Origin: JADKIH01 sp964595205
Lineage (GTDB): Bacteria; Bacteroidota; Bacteroidia; AKYH767-A; 2013-40CM-41-45
Reading direction: 5' to 3'
Length of the DNA stretch: 64,000 nucleotides
NCBI GenBank assembly: GCA_964595205.1
Contig: CAZQOQ010000029.1
Coordinates: 10,909 to 74,908 of the forward strand
Shown here: positions 35,204-44,340 of the stretch, one piece after another
Position numbering within the stretch: position 1 is the stretch's first letter
Layout of the letters: every line of letters starts with the position of its first letter
Notes under the pieces: generated by a model
Told to the model about the DNA's origin: nothing
Databases searched by the model: none
What the model saw: only the letters and a program-made list of their open reading frames with translations
Made by a program: the position numbers and the translations under genes

Positions 35204-35967
35204 TTAAGGATTTGAAAACGTTAGAAGAAATACTAAGTGAATTTGAACCGATCTCGCTTCAGCAGATGGACAACGTCAAGCTGCAGAACAGGATTGATAC
35301 AAAGTTCATGTTTCATGAGAGAATTCTCCCTTCGGTATTGAGTAAAATGAAGGACAATTATTTTGCCCTGGAGATAAAGGGAATTCGATACAATCATTAT
35401 GAAACGTTATATTTCGATACCCAAAATTTCGAGCATTACCTTCGTCATCACAACGGAAGAGTAAACAGATTCAAGTTCCGTGCAAGAAGATATGTTGAAT
35501 CCAACCTTCATTTTTTCGAGGTGAAATTCAAGAACAGTAAAGGCAGGACGATCAAAGACAGGATTAAAAAACAGGAGATCACGCCTGACATTTGCGATAC
35601 TTCATATGAACTGGTAAAGAATACTTCAAACGTAAATCCGGAGAGCCTCGTAGCCAAATTATGGGTCAATTACCGGCGAATGACTTTTGTGAGCAAGCAT
35701 TCTGAAGAGCGGCTTACTATCGATACAAAACTCAGGTTCCTGGACGAAAGCCAGACTATCCCCGTCGACGGACTGGTTATCGCAGAAGTAAAGCAGGGGA
35801 GTGCCCGCGAAAAAAGTCTTTTCGTCTCTTTGATGCGTGAATATCACGTCAAAGAAAAATCCATAAGCAAATATTGTCTCGGCGTCATTAGCCTGAACAG
35901 TTACATCAAGAAAAATAATTTTAAACCCACTCTGTTATATCTTAAAAAAATTCTGAAAGCCTCATGA
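35200..35967 (+). CDS. VTC-domain polyphosphate-polymerase-like protein
   Basis: A 255-residue cytosolic protein of the triphosphate tunnel metalloenzyme superfamily, VTC branch. It has the basic and acidic tunnel residues: NRIDTKFMFH, ETLYFDTQNF, KFRARRY, FEVKFKNSKGRTIKDR, LTIDTKLRF, IAEVKQGS and KYCLGV. The VTC domain makes polyphosphate from ATP in yeast; here it is a homologue with unverified activity. There is no ATG; the frame starts at TTG 35200 overlapping the previous stop (TTGA), or TTG 35212. The downstream DUF4956 protein overlaps by 4 bp. Confidence 0.85.
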   Translation: MIKDLKTLEEILSEFEPISLQQMDNVKLQNRIDTKFMFHERILPSVLSKMKDNYFALEIKGIRYNHYETLYFDTQNFEHYLRHHNGRVNRFKFRARRYVESNLHFFEVKFKNSKGRTIKDRIKKQEITPDICDTSYELVKNTSNVNPESLVAKLWVNYRRMTFVSKHSEERLTIDTKLRFLDESQTIPVDGLVIAEVKQGSAREKSLFVSLMREYHVKEKSISKYCLGVISLNSYIKKNNFKPTLLYLKKILKAS

Positions 35968-36581
35968 ACGATCCAATCAGTCAATTCGAATTGTTTGATA
36001 AATTATCGGATAAATTTTTCCTCCGCCTGTTAATAGACATCATTGCCATGCTGGTGCTTGTCCGTTTTATTTATTTTAAAATTTACAAGAAGAAAGACTA
36101 TCTTTTTACCTTCTTCCTTTTTAATATAATTATATTTATCATCACGTATCTTCTCAATAAAGTAGACATGTCGATGGGTGCGGCTTTCGGCTTGTTCGCA
36201 GTCTTCTCGATGCTGAGATACCGTACTGAAGGAATCACTACCAAGGACATGACATATCTTTTCATCGTCATCGCCATGGGACTGATCTGCGCCGTCAGTA
36301 AGGCCACTTATTTCGAATTGGGCGTGATTAATGCGATTCTGATAGGATTCACTTATACCCTGGATGGTAACTGGCTCGTCAGGAATGAGATGGTAAAGAA
36401 TGTTCAGTATGAAAATATTGAAATGATTAAACCGGAAAACTACGATGCTTTGCTTCAGGATCTCAGGAACAGGACGGGTCTGAATATCCATCGTGTTACG
36501 GTAAACAGGATCGATTTTCTAAAGGACGTTGCCGTCGTCAAAATTTATTATTACGAAGAAAGAAAATCCGACAAGAAATAG
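35964..36581 (+). CDS. DUF4956 integral membrane protein
   Basis: A 205-residue protein with about five membrane helices (roughly 25-130) and a cytoplasmic C-terminal domain (NIEMIKPENYDALLQDLRN). The AAFGLFAVFSMLRYRTEGI motif is the signature of DUF4956. DUF4956 proteins co-occur with VTC-domain proteins in many bacteria, and the pair here overlaps by 4 bp, so a membrane complex is a reasonable inference: polymer synthesis coupled to transport. Confidence 0.85.
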   Translation: MNDPISQFELFDKLSDKFFLRLLIDIIAMLVLVRFIYFKIYKKKDYLFTFFLFNIIIFIITYLLNKVDMSMGAAFGLFAVFSMLRYRTEGITTKDMTYLFIVIAMGLICAVSKATYFELGVINAILIGFTYTLDGNWLVRNEMVKNVQYENIEMIKPENYDALLQDLRNRTGLNIHRVTVNRIDFLKDVAVVKIYYYEERKSDKK

Positions 36582-36583
36582 GC

Positions 36584-37261
36584 GTGTATAAATTCAATAG
36601 GCTTCTTTTAATTCTGTGCTTTTTTATTCCCGGCATTTTTTCTTACCATGCATCGGCACAGATTGATGATGTTGGTTTATGGACAGGAATTACACTGAAG
36701 AAACAGATTACCCGAAAACTTGAAGGCACACTTTCTGAACAGTTGAGGTTACAGCACGATTTAACCGCTATCAATCAGCTGTTGACCGACGCAGGTCTTA
36801 CCTATTCGGTAACCAAAAAATTCAAGGCCGGAATTAACTATCGTTTCATTCAAAGCAACCAGGAAAATTATTACAGCAAGAGACACAGATTCTATATCGA
36901 TCTGTCATATAAAGAGAAATTCGGGATTATTTCATTAACGCTGAGGGAACGCATACAGACCCAATATTCTGATTACTATTCAAGGGAGAATGGAAAGATT
37001 CCGATATGGACCCTTCGTTCAAAACTGACCGCGAAATTTGATCTTAATAAAAAATATTCACCTTACCTGGCGGGAGAAATTTATTATCTCATCGATGATG
37101 CAAAAGAAATTGAAGGCTATTCCCGGTACCGGATAGAAACCGGTTTCGATTACGATTTCAACCGGATCCACAGTTTAAACCCTTTTATATTGTATCAGCA
37201 TATTATTTCGCCGCCTTTTGATGAGCTCATTTACGGCTTTACTTATACTTATTCCTTCTGA
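36584..37261 (+). CDS. DUF2490-type outer-membrane protein
   Basis: A 225-residue protein with a signal peptide (cleavage after ASAQ) and a barrel-like body with DVGLWTGITLKKQITRKLE, RLQHDLTAINQLLTDAGLTY and YRFIQSNQENYYSKRHRFY, matching DUF2490; it ends in YSF, a terminal aromatic typical of outer-membrane barrels. It starts at GTG 36584, two bases after the previous stop. It would give the operon an outer-membrane component together with the lipoprotein. Confidence 0.78.
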   Translation: MYKFNRLLLILCFFIPGIFSYHASAQIDDVGLWTGITLKKQITRKLEGTLSEQLRLQHDLTAINQLLTDAGLTYSVTKKFKAGINYRFIQSNQENYYSKRHRFYIDLSYKEKFGIISLTLRERIQTQYSDYYSRENGKIPIWTLRSKLTAKFDLNKKYSPYLAGEIYYLIDDAKEIEGYSRYRIETGFDYDFNRIHSLNPFILYQHIISPPFDELIYGFTYTYSF

Positions 37262-37269
37262 ATTACCTT

Positions 37270-37743
37270 TCATCGCGATTCGATGAGTACTACGGCATAA
37301 CAGGTAATTCCCTCTTCCCGCCCGATAAATCCGAGCTTTTCATTGGTTGTCGCTTTAATCGATATCTGATCTTCCCTTATACCCATTACAGAAGCTAATG
37401 TCTTTTGCATGGCGTTAATATGCGGTGCTATCTTTGGAAGCTGAAGGCAAACCGTGGTATCGATATTTCCTATCGTATAATTATGCTGAGCCAGGAGGCT
37501 GCAAACTCTTCCCAGGAGGATCTTGCTGTCTATATCCTTAAACTCCGGTGAATTGTCAGGGAAGTGCTTTCCAATGTCACCCAGGTTGGCCGCACCAAGT
37601 AGTGCATCACAAATGGCATGAATAAGCACATCGGCATCGGAATGACCCTCTGCACCTTTTGTGTGTGGTATCTCAATTCCGCCTAACCAGAACCTTCTTC
37701 CTTCTGTAAGCCTGTGTACATCGAAGCCAAATCCAATCCTCAT
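37270..37743 (-). CDS. ispF: 2-C-methyl-D-erythritol 2,4-cyclodiphosphate synthase
   Basis: Fifth step of the MEP isoprenoid pathway. The 157-residue protein has GFDVHRL with the metal ligands, GIEIPHTKGAEGHSDADVL, GDIGKHFPD and ATTNEKLGFIGREEGI, all diagnostic. A homotrimer in the family. The gene is convergent with the VTC operon (8 bp between stops) and lies downstream of porV, from which it is separated by a terminator hairpin. Confidence 0.97.
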   Translation of the reverse strand: MRIGFGFDVHRLTEGRRFWLGGIEIPHTKGAEGHSDADVLIHAICDALLGAANLGDIGKHFPDNSPEFKDIDSKILLGRVCSLLAQHNYTIGNIDTTVCLQLPKIAPHINAMQKTLASVMGIREDQISIKATTNEKLGFIGREEGITCYAVVLIESR

Positions 37744-37762
37744 ATCATTTCATATCAGATGC

Positions 37763-37797
37763 AAATAAAAAAAAAGCGGATGAGAAATCACCGCTTT
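37763..37797 (-). terminator. Rho-independent terminator after porV
   Basis: Inverted repeat AAAGCGG (37773-37779) with CCGCTTT (37791-37797), extended by TGA/TCA across one bulged A and closed by a GAAA loop. On the minus strand the stem is followed by a run of U (TTTTTTTTT with one later A). It lies between porV and ispF, so it ends porV transcription. Confidence 0.85.
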
Positions 37798-37820
37798 CAG
37801 AAATAATATTATTTTAAATG

Positions 37821-39068
37821 TTATTCAGTGCCTTCGTTATTATCGTCAGCGTTTTTCGTTCCATCGAAATCAAATAATAATGTGAAACGAAGGGTATTCT
37901 CGAGAGGATTTCGTTGTGTCGTTGGAATGAGGTAAGCGAAATCGAAGCCAAACACGTTATACCTTAAACCTGCACCGACGGTGAAGAACTTCCTGTTTCC
38001 TTTGGTCGATGCCTCGTGAAAATAACCTGTGCGTATAGAGAATTGCTTGTCATACCAGTATTCCATTCCAATGCTGTACGTAAACTCTTTAATTTCTTCC
38101 TGGAATCCTGCCGGAGCGTCGGACCAAGAGCTGAACAATGCCTGTGCAACCGATACGTTTGTAGGGTCTTCGCCAGCCTCTATTACTTTATTGCCGTCAG
38201 CATCTATTACAAAATTACCGGTACTGTCTTTTGCATATACCGGCGGGGTAGGAACAAGAAGCTTATTAAAATCTACTCCAAATGAAAGCGAATTATACTG
38301 ATCGAGGTCAATTTTTAAATTCGTACCGATACGGAAATTTGTCGGGATAAAATCTTTCGATTTGGTATCGGTATACGAAATCTTGGATCCGATATTCGAA
38401 ATGTTTAATCCGAAAGCCAGCAACGATTTTTTGTCTGAGATATCAAGTTCTTTTCGGTAATAGCCGGAGATATCCGCGGCGATAGAAGTTCCAGCATGTG
38501 TATTAATCGTTCCATTGCTGATTGCTACCCCGCCTGTCAGGTTTGAATAAATATATCTCAAAGCGATACCTCCTGAAAAATCCTCTCCCAGTTTTCGTGC
38601 ATAGGCCAGGTCTATGGCCCATTCATTGGGATTGAACGAAGCATATTTATCGCCGCTCTCGTTTGTAAAATCGATATTGCCGAGTGAAAAGTAAAGCAAT
38701 GAAAATGCAATTGCCTGATCGTTTTTTACTTTTTTATAACCTGAAATATATGCCAGGCTGATATCATTCACCAGGGCATGCAGCCAGGGTGTATAGGAAA
38801 TCGAAAAACCACCTTTTTTCTCGATAAATGCCAGTTTTGACGTATTCCAGTGAATCGAGTTGGCATCCGGACTTGTAGCCACACCGTAATCTCCCATACC
38901 GCCTGCCCTGGAATCAGGTGCAATCTGTAAGAAAGGAACTGAAGTTGTTATAGTATTGATCTGTCCAAGCAATGAATCCTTGAATGTTGATATACCCGCA
39001 AATGCTATTTGTGCCGGTAACAGAAAAATGATGGCCGCAAATTGTGCCTTTTTAAGTTTTAAACGCAT
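37821..39068 (-). CDS. porV: T9SS outer-membrane protein PorV
   Basis: A 415-residue outer-membrane shuttle protein of the FadL/PorV family, which delivers T9SS cargo from the translocon to the PorU sortase. It has a signal peptide (cleavage after IAFA), the characteristic AVPFLQIAPDSRAGGMGD-like motif (SVPFLQIAPDSRAGGMGDYG), then SPDANSIHWNTSKLAF and barrel strands ending in LRFTLLFDF before an acidic tail. It sits immediately downstream of porU, as in Flavobacterium johnsoniae. A TATATTTG box at 39091-39098 (minus) suggests its own promoter in the 55-bp gap after porU. Confidence 0.93.
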   Translation of the reverse strand: MRLKLKKAQFAAIIFLLPAQIAFAGISTFKDSLLGQINTITTSVPFLQIAPDSRAGGMGDYGVATSPDANSIHWNTSKLAFIEKKGGFSISYTPWLHALVNDISLAYISGYKKVKNDQAIAFSLLYFSLGNIDFTNESGDKYASFNPNEWAIDLAYARKLGEDFSGGIALRYIYSNLTGGVAISNGTINTHAGTSIAADISGYYRKELDISDKKSLLAFGLNISNIGSKISYTDTKSKDFIPTNFRIGTNLKIDLDQYNSLSFGVDFNKLLVPTPPVYAKDSTGNFVIDADGNKVIEAGEDPTNVSVAQALFSSWSDAPAGFQEEIKEFTYSIGMEYWYDKQFSIRTGYFHEASTKGNRKFFTVGAGLRYNVFGFDFAYLIPTTQRNPLENTLRFTLLFDFDGTKNADDNNEGTE

Positions 39069-39090
39069 TTTATGGTTAAATGTAATTCGA

Positions 39091-39098
39091 CAAATATA
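39091..39098 (-). promoter_or_regulatory. Candidate -7 element for porV
   Basis: Minus-strand TATATTTG matches the Bacteroidota TAnnTTTG consensus exactly and lies 22 bp before the porV ATG, in the gap after porU. No clear TTTG is seen at the expected distance upstream. Confidence 0.35.
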
Positions 39099-39123
39099 CG
39101 AGATTTAATAAATTTTGTTAGGA

Positions 39124-42100
39124 TCACCGGAGAATTACGAGCTTTTCAAATTTGTCAGCATATTCTCCATTTGTTGTTTTTACGCGCAGCCTGTAAACAT
39201 AAACACCTTTTCCGATTTTATCACCGTAATCATCCAGTCCGTTCCAGTGTAAATCATCAGAACGATATCCTTCCGTAGTTATTTTTTCAGAAATGGTTTT
39301 AATTAATTTTCCTGAAACGGTGAATATCTGAACCTGGACATCGAGTGGACTGTAAGGGCGGTTATGTTCAAACATGAATGTTGTATTCGTTGTAAAGGGA
39401 TTCGGATAATTCAACACATGATCGAGTGCAAGGATCGCGCTTTCACTCACTACGAAATCTGTCGTCGCCATACTCGAATTGTTGAAGACATCCCACACCT
39501 TAAAGGTCACCGTATGAGGCCCTGCATCGAGATTCTTGAACTGGTATCTTACTTTTCCGGACTGATAACTGTCGAGGTCGTTTTCAAAAAAATCGTTCAG
39601 CACATATTTCTTTTCCGTTTTTGAATCCAGCTCTGCTGTCATATCATGGCCGATCCCTGTACCAATTGTATTTACACCGCTGCTGTCTTTTACAACCACA
39701 TACAATACCGGATTTTTATCTGTCATTCCTCCGCGGACAAATTTGATATCGTTGATGTAAATCTGCACTTCAGGACCCGTTCCATCCGGTGTTGCATTGT
39801 TATTCACGCCACCAACAAACACGCTGGTGTCAAATCCTGAAGCATCATCCTGTCCGTTGTGCGCATAGTAGCTGAGTTTACCCTTTCCATACTGAAAGGA
39901 AATATCTTTTGGAACGATGAACGTAAATGTGAAATCCCCGTTCACAACGCTTGCTTTCCCTCCGTAAATAACATTTTTCTGCAGCGGGAATGGCTGAGCT
40001 GTGGATGCATCATCAAGATCTTTGTCGTTTCCTAAAGTGTAATAAGTGACCAGCTTATCGTATACAGTTGGGTAAATCGTTCCGTTGAAACCTGTCATCT
40101 TATTTCCGGAATTATCCTGCACTTCACCTGTAATCGTGATTTTACTCAGGGCTTTTAAAGTATCTACAGGCTGAGAAATATCAATGCCATTCACTGTTTT
40201 GGTCTTCACTGAATATTCCGGATAGGAAAGGCGGAGTGCAGGATCTCCGATCAGTAAAAAATTACGCACATACGGATCGGTGTATGAATCAATTTTTGTC
40301 CGCTGAACGATTTCTCCCAATGTCTCATACTGCCCGTTAATTTTTTCAAAGATGTGATTATAAAATCTCAGGCACAGGTTGAAATTGGAGCTTGAAAAAG
40401 CAAGTCTTGAAGTGGTAAAGAGGCAGATTCCGCCGCCGTTTGCATTCAGGAATACCAATTCGCCGGCAGAATTCCTCGATGGATCATCTACGCGTGTAAA
40501 CTCACACGTAGCAGTCAGAAAAGCCGCAAGCCTGTCAATGTTCGTCCAGCTGTTAATGTCATTTACTTCCAGCACTCTTTCATGCGCCCAGCCCAACTCT
40601 CCTCCGTGACCGATGTAAGTCATCAGCAGGGTACCTCTCTCCACACGATCTATAATCGATTTGTGTGCATCAGGATATCGCTGTCCGCCAGGTGTCGATT
40701 CCTGGTTGTAGGCATCCAGGTACAATTTGTCAATGTTAAACAGCGGGTAATTATTCTTTACCCTGTTTGCCAGAGTATCTGTTTGTTTGAAATGTGTGTT
40801 TTGATCCTGGTCGTCAGCAACGAAACTAACTGTGTTTCTCCAGTTGCCCATCGTCGGATTCGAATTTCCGGTCACATCTGCACCTATATAATGCCTGATT
40901 TTATTTACGGAAGATTGCGCTTCCGTCGTCGTCTTTACCGGAATCCGCCCGATGCTGATATCTACAATCTCTCCGCCGGTCCAGGAACCTTCGTTATCAT
41001 CCAACAGTCCAAAGTAATCGTCTGATATGTACGTCTGGGTAAGATTGATTGATCCGGGCGACTGATAAGAAGTGACAAAATTCGTATTTCCAGACAGGCG
41101 GTATTTGTTGTCGTAGGATGCATCGCCAAACAAAAGCAGGTATTTGGGAAGCAGTGACGTGTCACCGGCTGCACGATCGTAAAACATTTTTACGAAGTCG
41201 CGTATGGCAGACACGTCCTGTGCGCCGCTCGAGAATTCGTTGAATATCTGTTGCGTAGTTGCGACGATCACTGACAGGTTATCGTGTGTACGATGCAATT
41301 CTGCTAACTCGTAAGCTTGTTGAAGGAAAATCGCATTGGTTACGATTATCATCTTCGTCTGCGCCAGCGCATGCAGGTTTTGATTTTCAACTTTACCTGT
41401 GTATGTCGGTTTAAAATAATTTTGTCCGTCAAATACGGCAAACTCGCGCAACAGATCCGTTGAAACAGAAAAACTGGTAATACCACCACTGTTAACCAAT
41501 TCCTGTGAAATGATATTTAAAGGATCGGTTACGTCCCACACCGAATAATTATTCAGGGTAGAATTGAAAGCGAATTCGCTGATATTACCTGCGCCAACGG
41601 AATTTTTATCACGGAAAGAAAACTGGCTACCCATGCCGTTTGCACTTAGCGTCCGCCTGAAATTCAATTCGAAATAATTGATCCATCCCTGTCCGTTCGG
41701 ATTATTTGTTGCAAGTGTGAAGCGGAGATTTAATACATTACTTGTAGCAAGAAAGTCCTTGTTAAAACCGGTTTGATATAAATAATTGTCCTGTACACTT
41801 GATCCCACATTTTGTATGTTGGCAACACCCAGGTTTGTGCCGTTGACGTTAACTGTAATCGACGATGTATAAGAAGGCCCGCCCTGAACGACCACCGAAC
41901 GACCGGCGAGACTGGATCTCATGTGAATCGTGTCCGTCGTAATTAAATTCGGAATCGAAAGAGGCGAGGCGTAAAACGTGGTGTTCAGGTTATCCATCGA
42001 TTCACCGTACCACTCTCTTCCTGATTTGAGAAAGTTGTATAGTTCCGCTTCATGATACACGTAATCATCGTATGAATTCACCGTAACATTCGCCCCGGTG

Positions 42101-42996
42101 GCACTGCTTCGCTGCGCGATTCGTTTACCCGGAGCAGAACCAACAGTAAGAAAATAATAAGTAGTGTCTGCGTATAAATTTATCTGGTGATTGAACTGCT
42201 TCGTTGCCGCATCATAATTCCATTTCGTCTGGTTGCTGCCGTAGAATAAAATATAGTCGCTGTTATCGAATTTTGCATCGTCCTGCCCGGTTACCACAAT
42301 TCCGTTCTCCTGGAGATCATCATACCTGAATTTATTATTTGCGAATGGCAGCATTCCTCCGCCATTGCCATAGATTTGGATGTTTCTCGGATCGATACCA
42401 TCCACTTCAATACCCATCGACTTTAAAAACTGGTAGTCTATTTTGTATACACCCGTCTGCAGTATTGCAATCTTATACCAGTCGCCCGTTGCCAGAACAC
42501 TCGACGAAGCGAAAGAACGAAAGGAAGAAACCCTGGCATTGGAATAAACCGGCTGAATGGATATGTCGAAGGAAACAAGTCTGTCGTAGCCGCCAGTTGA
42601 ATTTTTCCTGATCGGAAGAATCGAGATAGAGGCAAACGGCTTTTTCTTTTTAGTAGCTACCGAGGAGGAAACCAGAAATTCAGTTCCGATAGCCTCGGGG
42701 TTACGGATCAGGCTTACATCCGTCAGAGGTTCTGTAACGACATTGCTTAGCTGTGTATTAATTTCAGAGGCAAATGAGGAAATGGGTTCTGTAATCACAA
42801 ACCTCGGAAGGAAATGTTCATCAAAGGAGGCTCCGGAAAAATTGAGGGAGCGAAAAGAATCATCTTTGGAGAATTTTTTTTCGTAAACCGGTAACCATTC
42901 GATTTTATAATTTGAAATCCTTTCAGCAGCAACTGTAAGCAGCGGCAGTAGAAAAAGAAAAATAAGCACTCTGGAGTGTTTATTGTTGATGCGCAT
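39124..42996 (-). CDS. porU: T9SS sortase/signal peptidase PorU (gingipain-type C25 peptidase)
   Basis: Cell-surface cysteine protease that removes C-terminal sorting domains from T9SS cargo and attaches the cargo to lipopolysaccharide. The 1290-residue protein has a signal peptide, an N-terminal prodomain-like half, and a C25 catalytic domain with LLFGDASYDN, catalytic H797 in TYIGHGGELGW and C831 in ATCEFTRVDDP. The C-terminus carries its own sorting-like domain (LNYPNPFTTNTTF to KLVILR). Length agrees with PorU. It is followed by porV and is divergent from the PorP/SprF-like gene. Confidence 0.94.
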   Translation of the reverse strand: MRINNKHSRVLIFLFLLPLLTVAAERISNYKIEWLPVYEKKFSKDDSFRSLNFSGASFDEHFLPRFVITEPISSFASEINTQLSNVVTEPLTDVSLIRNPEAIGTEFLVSSSVATKKKKPFASISILPIRKNSTGGYDRLVSFDISIQPVYSNARVSSFRSFASSSVLATGDWYKIAILQTGVYKIDYQFLKSMGIEVDGIDPRNIQIYGNGGGMLPFANNKFRYDDLQENGIVVTGQDDAKFDNSDYILFYGSNQTKWNYDAATKQFNHQINLYADTTYYFLTVGSAPGKRIAQRSSATGANVTVNSYDDYVYHEAELYNFLKSGREWYGESMDNLNTTFYASPLSIPNLITTDTIHMRSSLAGRSVVVQGGPSYTSSITVNVNGTNLGVANIQNVGSSVQDNYLYQTGFNKDFLATSNVLNLRFTLATNNPNGQGWINYFELNFRRTLSANGMGSQFSFRDKNSVGAGNISEFAFNSTLNNYSVWDVTDPLNIISQELVNSGGITSFSVSTDLLREFAVFDGQNYFKPTYTGKVENQNLHALAQTKMIIVTNAIFLQQAYELAELHRTHDNLSVIVATTQQIFNEFSSGAQDVSAIRDFVKMFYDRAAGDTSLLPKYLLLFGDASYDNKYRLSGNTNFVTSYQSPGSINLTQTYISDDYFGLLDDNEGSWTGGEIVDISIGRIPVKTTTEAQSSVNKIRHYIGADVTGNSNPTMGNWRNTVSFVADDQDQNTHFKQTDTLANRVKNNYPLFNIDKLYLDAYNQESTPGGQRYPDAHKSIIDRVERGTLLMTYIGHGGELGWAHERVLEVNDINSWTNIDRLAAFLTATCEFTRVDDPSRNSAGELVFLNANGGGICLFTTSRLAFSSSNFNLCLRFYNHIFEKINGQYETLGEIVQRTKIDSYTDPYVRNFLLIGDPALRLSYPEYSVKTKTVNGIDISQPVDTLKALSKITITGEVQDNSGNKMTGFNGTIYPTVYDKLVTYYTLGNDKDLDDASTAQPFPLQKNVIYGGKASVVNGDFTFTFIVPKDISFQYGKGKLSYYAHNGQDDASGFDTSVFVGGVNNNATPDGTGPEVQIYINDIKFVRGGMTDKNPVLYVVVKDSSGVNTIGTGIGHDMTAELDSKTEKKYVLNDFFENDLDSYQSGKVRYQFKNLDAGPHTVTFKVWDVFNNSSMATTDFVVSESAILALDHVLNYPNPFTTNTTFMFEHNRPYSPLDVQVQIFTVSGKLIKTISEKITTEGYRSDDLHWNGLDDYGDKIGKGVYVYRLRVKTTNGEYADKFEKLVILR

Positions 42997-43317
42997 GGAG
43001 AATTGAAATTATTGGCGAAATGTTAACGAGTCTTAATGGAGGATATTTTATCCGAATCCAAAAATACCATTAAAAAATTTATCTTTTCTAAAAATCTGGA
43101 AGCCGAAAGTACTCTGTTTGAAAGAAATGAATATAAAATGACAATCTGATCGGTTAATTATTTTTACCTTTCAGCGATATTTTTTTGGGTGAACAGTCAA
43201 AAATTGTTTAAAATTGTAGAGATTCTTACAATTCATTTAATCTGTGTTTATTTGACTGACCTGAAAGGCGTAACTCTGTATCTTCACGAACGTAACAAAC
43301 AGACTAAATTCTCTCTA
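42997..43317. other. Divergent intergenic region between porU and the porP/sprF-like gene
   Basis: This 321-bp gap should hold promoters for both T9SS transcripts. A minus-strand TATTTTTG (43059-43066) matches the -7 consensus, 63 bp before porU. On the plus strand TACCTTTC (43165-43172) is a one-base-off match for the other gene. The frame is open upstream of the plus-strand gene but has no ATG, so I regard it as untranslated. Confidence 0.4.
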
Positions 43318-44274
43318 ATGCTCAGGAAGTTTCTGATATTGGTTCTTTTGGGAATATCCGGAACTGTTCTTGCCCAGGATCCTGAGTTCACACAGTTCTA
43401 CGCTAATCCGCTTTATTTAAATCCTGCCTTTGCAGGTTCAACACGCTGTCCGCGGGTTGCACTGAATTACAGGAATCAATGGCCTGCTCTAACCGGTACC
43501 TTCGTAACGTATTCTGCATCGTACGATCAGCATGTCGAAGCGCTTGGAGGCGGTCTCGGATTGATCGTTTTGAACGACAAAGCCGGTGAAGGAACGTTGA
43601 CAACCACAACTGTTAGTGGAATGTATTCATACCAGTTGAATGTTACCCGCGAATTTTCCGTTCGATTCGGAATGCAGGGTTCGTATTTCATGAAAAAAGT
43701 CGACTGGGATAAACTTACCTTCGGTGATATGATCGATCCCCGTTATGGATTTATATATGAGACCCAGGAAATTCGTCCGAATACCAATAAGAATTTCTGG
43801 GATTTTTCAGCAGGGATCTTAGGATACAGTAGCAATTATTACGGTGGAATCGCCGTAAACCACCTCACAGAACCGCAGGAATTTTACATCAAGGAAGCGG
43901 ATGGCAGCAGGCTGCCGATGAAAATTACCGCCCATGCAGGTGCCATTATTCCTTTGGGCGGCAGACGCGACGGATCGATGTACATCTCTCCTAATTTCAT
44001 CTACCAGAAGCAAAGAGATTTCAACCAGTATAATATCGGATTTTATATTTCAAAAGCGCCTCTTGTCGGCGGACTCTGGTACCGCGGCGGAGATGCATTC
44101 ATACTCCTTGTCGGACTTCAGCAGGGCATTTTCAAGTTCGGTTATAGTTATGATGTAACCGTTTCCAAATTGTACAATGTTTCGGCCGGATCTCACGAGT
44201 TGTCTCTCGGTTTACAGTTGGGTTGCCATCCTAAAAAGAAGCGATTCAGAACCATCAAATGTCCATCTTTCTGA
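43318..44274 (+). CDS. PorP/SprF-family T9SS outer-membrane protein
   Basis: A 318-residue protein with a signal peptide (MLRKFLILVLLGISGTVLAQ) and the PorP/SprF signature DPEFTQFYANPLYLNPAFAGS followed by RVALNYRNQWPAL, and barrel strands ending in LSLGLQLGCHPKKKRFRTIKCPSF. In this family PorP links the outer membrane to the T9SS ring and SprF partners secreted adhesins. Its position next to a GldJ-type gene and opposite porU points to a core T9SS component. The ATG at 43318 is chosen because it starts the signal peptide; 43 upstream residues in frame lack any. Confidence 0.88.
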   Translation: MLRKFLILVLLGISGTVLAQDPEFTQFYANPLYLNPAFAGSTRCPRVALNYRNQWPALTGTFVTYSASYDQHVEALGGGLGLIVLNDKAGEGTLTTTTVSGMYSYQLNVTREFSVRFGMQGSYFMKKVDWDKLTFGDMIDPRYGFIYETQEIRPNTNKNFWDFSAGILGYSSNYYGGIAVNHLTEPQEFYIKEADGSRLPMKITAHAGAIIPLGGRRDGSMYISPNFIYQKQRDFNQYNIGFYISKAPLVGGLWYRGGDAFILLVGLQQGIFKFGYSYDVTVSKLYNVSAGSHELSLGLQLGCHPKKKRFRTIKCPSF

Positions 44275-44340
44275 GATTTTAAAATAAAATAAATACATTT
44301 GGCTTCCGTTTCAAAAAATATCCAAACCATTAATCATACA

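Noticed and set aside
40582..41025. 147-residue plus-strand frame
   Set aside because: Antisense to the porU catalytic domain, whose His797 and Cys831 motifs show the true strand.
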